DNA from: Candidatus Bathyarchaeota archaeon RBG_13_60_20 | GTDB lineage: Archaea > Thermoproteota > Bathyarchaeia > TCS64 | Direction: 5' to 3' | Length of the DNA stretch: 5,921 nucleotides | Assembly (NCBI GenBank): GCA_001775965.1 | Contig: MEZG01000045.1 | Span: 791-6,711 of the forward strand | In this document: positions 5,057 to 5,921 of the stretch, in pieces | How positions within the stretch are numbered: position 1 is the stretch's first letter | How the letters are laid out: the number at the start of each line of letters is the position of its first letter | The notes under the pieces: generated by a model | The model's input: the letters and a program-made list of their open reading frames with translations, nothing else | Databases searched by the model: none | What the model was told of the DNA's origin: nothing | Translations under genes and position numbers: made by a program

Positions 5057-5605
5057 TTAGCTGAGGAACTCGGCCACCTGGTCCACGGTCTTCCGCTTGA
5101 AGCTGGCTCCAACGCTGTCAGGGTAACCAAGCGACACTGCTCCGCTGAGCTTCCATTCCTTCCCGAAGTAGCCCCTGATGGCCTCGTAGGCGATGTACAC
5201 ATCCCCTACCCATAGGCTGCCCAGGCCCAGGTCGTACGCCCTGAGGAGCATGTTCTGGATGGCCGCCGCTACGCTGTGCTCCTCCGTGAGCCACCCGTAC
5301 GGCCCGTTGTTCCACACGACGACGAGGACAGGCGCCTCCCCCATGATCCTGCACGAGTTCTTCGCCGACCCCGCCGCCGCTGCTCCATTCTTCTCGATGA
5401 AACTATCCAGCTCTGCGTCGAACATCTTGAGGAATGCTTCTTTGGCCCCGCTGGTCAGCACGGTGAACCTCCACTGCTCGCCCCGCTTGGCCGACGGCGC
5501 GTAATTAGCAGCATCCAGAACTTCCCTGACCAGCTCCGCTGGCACCGGGTCCGCCTTGAACCGCCTTATGCTCCTCCGCGCCCTAATTGCTTCAATAAGC
5601 TCCAT
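5057..5605 (-). CDS. Nitroreductase-family FMN oxidoreductase
   Basis: The 182-residue protein has the nitroreductase fold markers. RARRSIRRF (8-16) is the FMN phosphate-binding arginine segment. ANYAPSAKRGEQWRF (33-47) corresponds to the usual 'APSxxNxQPWxF', here with Arg-Gly in place of the common Gly-Asn. SVAAAIQNMLLRAYDLGLGSLWVG (111-134) is the dimer and flavin helix plus the glycine turn, and LSGAVSLGYP (153-162) is typical of the C-terminal strand. Such enzymes are cytoplasmic homodimers that use NAD(P)H to reduce nitro compounds, quinones or flavins; the physiological substrate here cannot be told. The length is normal for the small subgroup. The ATG at 5605 is the first possible start because an in-frame TGA lies at 5612-5614. 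The gene is divergent from the PfkB kinase and about 77 bp ahead of trpB2, which has its own TATA-like box. Confidence 0.9.
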   Translation of the reverse strand: MELIEAIRARRSIRRFKADPVPAELVREVLDAANYAPSAKRGEQWRFTVLTSGAKEAFLKMFDAELDSFIEKNGAAAAGSAKNSCRIMGEAPVLVVVWNNGPYGWLTEEHSVAAAIQNMLLRAYDLGLGSLWVGDVYIAYEAIRGYFGKEWKLSGAVSLGYPDSVGASFKRKTVDQVAEFLS

Positions 5606-5608
5606 AGG

Positions 5609-5641
5609 ATATCATATAGGATGGGCACGCGCCATTACATA
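5609..5641. promoter_or_regulatory. Overlapping divergent promoters of the nitroreductase and PfkB genes
   Basis: The 52-bp gap holds two TATA-like boxes, each near the opposite gene. On the plus strand ATCATATAGG (about 5611-5620) is centred about 44 nt before the kinase GTG. On the minus strand CTTATGTAA (5633-5641) is centred about 32 nt before the nitroreductase ATG. ATAGGAT is repeated at 5604-5610 and 5616-5622. The overlap suggests that transcription in the two directions may compete. Confidence 0.45.
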
Positions 5642-5657
5642 AGTCTGGGTGAGAAAA

Positions 5658-5921
5658 GTGAGGCTGCTAGCCGTTGGCGACAACTGCGTTGACCACTACG
5701 CCGAGCTGGGGCGGCGGTTCCCAGGGGGCAACGCACTGAACGTGGCCGTCTACGCCTCCAAGGCGCCGGAGGTCAGGGCGGACTACGTGGGTGTCGTTGG
5801 GACGGACCTGAACGGCGGGTTCCTCCTCGACCAGATGGGGACCCAGGGCCTGGACGCGGGTGGGGTGCTCCGGCGGGAGGGGGAGACGGCCGTGACCACC
5901 ATACTCATCAGGAACGGGGAG
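5658..5921 (+). CDS. PfkB-family sugar kinase, fructoselysine 6-kinase-like, N-terminal 88 residues
   Basis: The frame from GTG 5658 is open to the window end. It reads MRLLAVGDNCVDHY (1-14), FPGGNALNVAVYAS (21-34), YVGVVGTDLNG (43-53) and TAVTTILIRNGE (77-88). The GDN near the start and the GGNALNVAVYA motif are the substrate-binding region of PfkB/ribokinase-type kinases, and this exact form resembles the fructoselysine 6-kinase (FrlD) branch. Such enzymes phosphorylate a sugar or sugar-amine adduct with ATP. The ATP-binding 'DTxGAGD' region lies outside the window, so the substrate is an inference from N-terminal similarity only. GGGTGAG (5647-5653) is a good SD for GTG 5658. An in-frame GTG at 5649 would add three residues but overlaps that SD, and the shorter N-terminus fits the family better. 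Confidence 0.85.
   Translation, partial: MRLLAVGDNCVDHYAELGRRFPGGNALNVAVYASKAPEVRADYVGVVGTDLNGGFLLDQMGTQGLDAGGVLRREGETAVTTILIRNGE

Noticed and set aside
5043..5059. TAACC-N7-GGTTA inverted repeat at the nitroreductase stop codon as a terminator
   Set aside because: The 5-bp AT-rich stem is weak, includes the stop codon itself and has no downstream T-run.
5276..5692. Plus-strand 138-aa open frame opposite the nitroreductase
   Set aside because: It overlaps both a conserved minus-strand gene and the start of the PfkB gene in another frame, with no motif of its own.

Overview
The window looks like chromosomal DNA of a GC-rich archaeon, most likely of the Thermoproteota (TACK) side, although the phylum is only an inference. 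The grounds are compact AT-rich TATA-like boxes about 27 nt before several start codons (leaderless-mRNA geometry), GGTG-type ribosome binding sites, frequent AGG arginine codons, oligo-T termination, and gene families common in archaea: the TrpB2 form of tryptophan synthase beta, a short TrmO, a DUF362 protein, and a winged-helix regulator with two C-terminal membrane helices. I see no transposon, phage, CRISPR or RNA gene.

Layout. On the minus strand at the left edge (1-66) is the 5' end of an AbrB/MazE-type DNA-binding protein, preceded by an 11-bp direct repeat. Next come a membrane-anchored wHTH regulator (138-695), an unrecognised protein (817-1356) and a TrmO-type tRNA methyltransferase (1406-1783). 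A single AT-rich element near 1822-1827 serves the divergent pair trmO (minus) and DUF362 (plus, 1852-3003). DUF362 is followed on the plus strand by an HD-domain nucleotidase (3052-3621), whose tail overlaps the 3' end of trpB2 (minus, 3596 to about 4966). Upstream of trpB2, also on the minus strand, is a nitroreductase-family flavoprotein (5057-5605). It is divergent, across a 52-bp gap, from a PfkB-family sugar kinase that runs off the right edge (5658-5921).

The genes do not form one pathway. They read as short housekeeping units with individual promoters: tRNA modification, nucleotide clean-up, tryptophan formation or salvage, a flavin oxidoreductase and sugar phosphorylation. The most notable points are local. 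(1) The conserved N-terminus of TrpB2 is encoded upstream of the first ATG in a frame with no ATG, GTG or TTG, while a strong SD plus GTG sits just upstream in another frame, amid several inverted repeats. (2) The HD gene runs through an A8 tract past three tandem out-of-frame stops, and the same tract is the likely oligo-T terminator of trpB2. (3) The AbrB-like gene carries a direct-repeat candidate operator. (4) The DUF362 protein carries a C-terminal cysteine set that could bind a metal cluster. I did not find a clear new multi-gene system.
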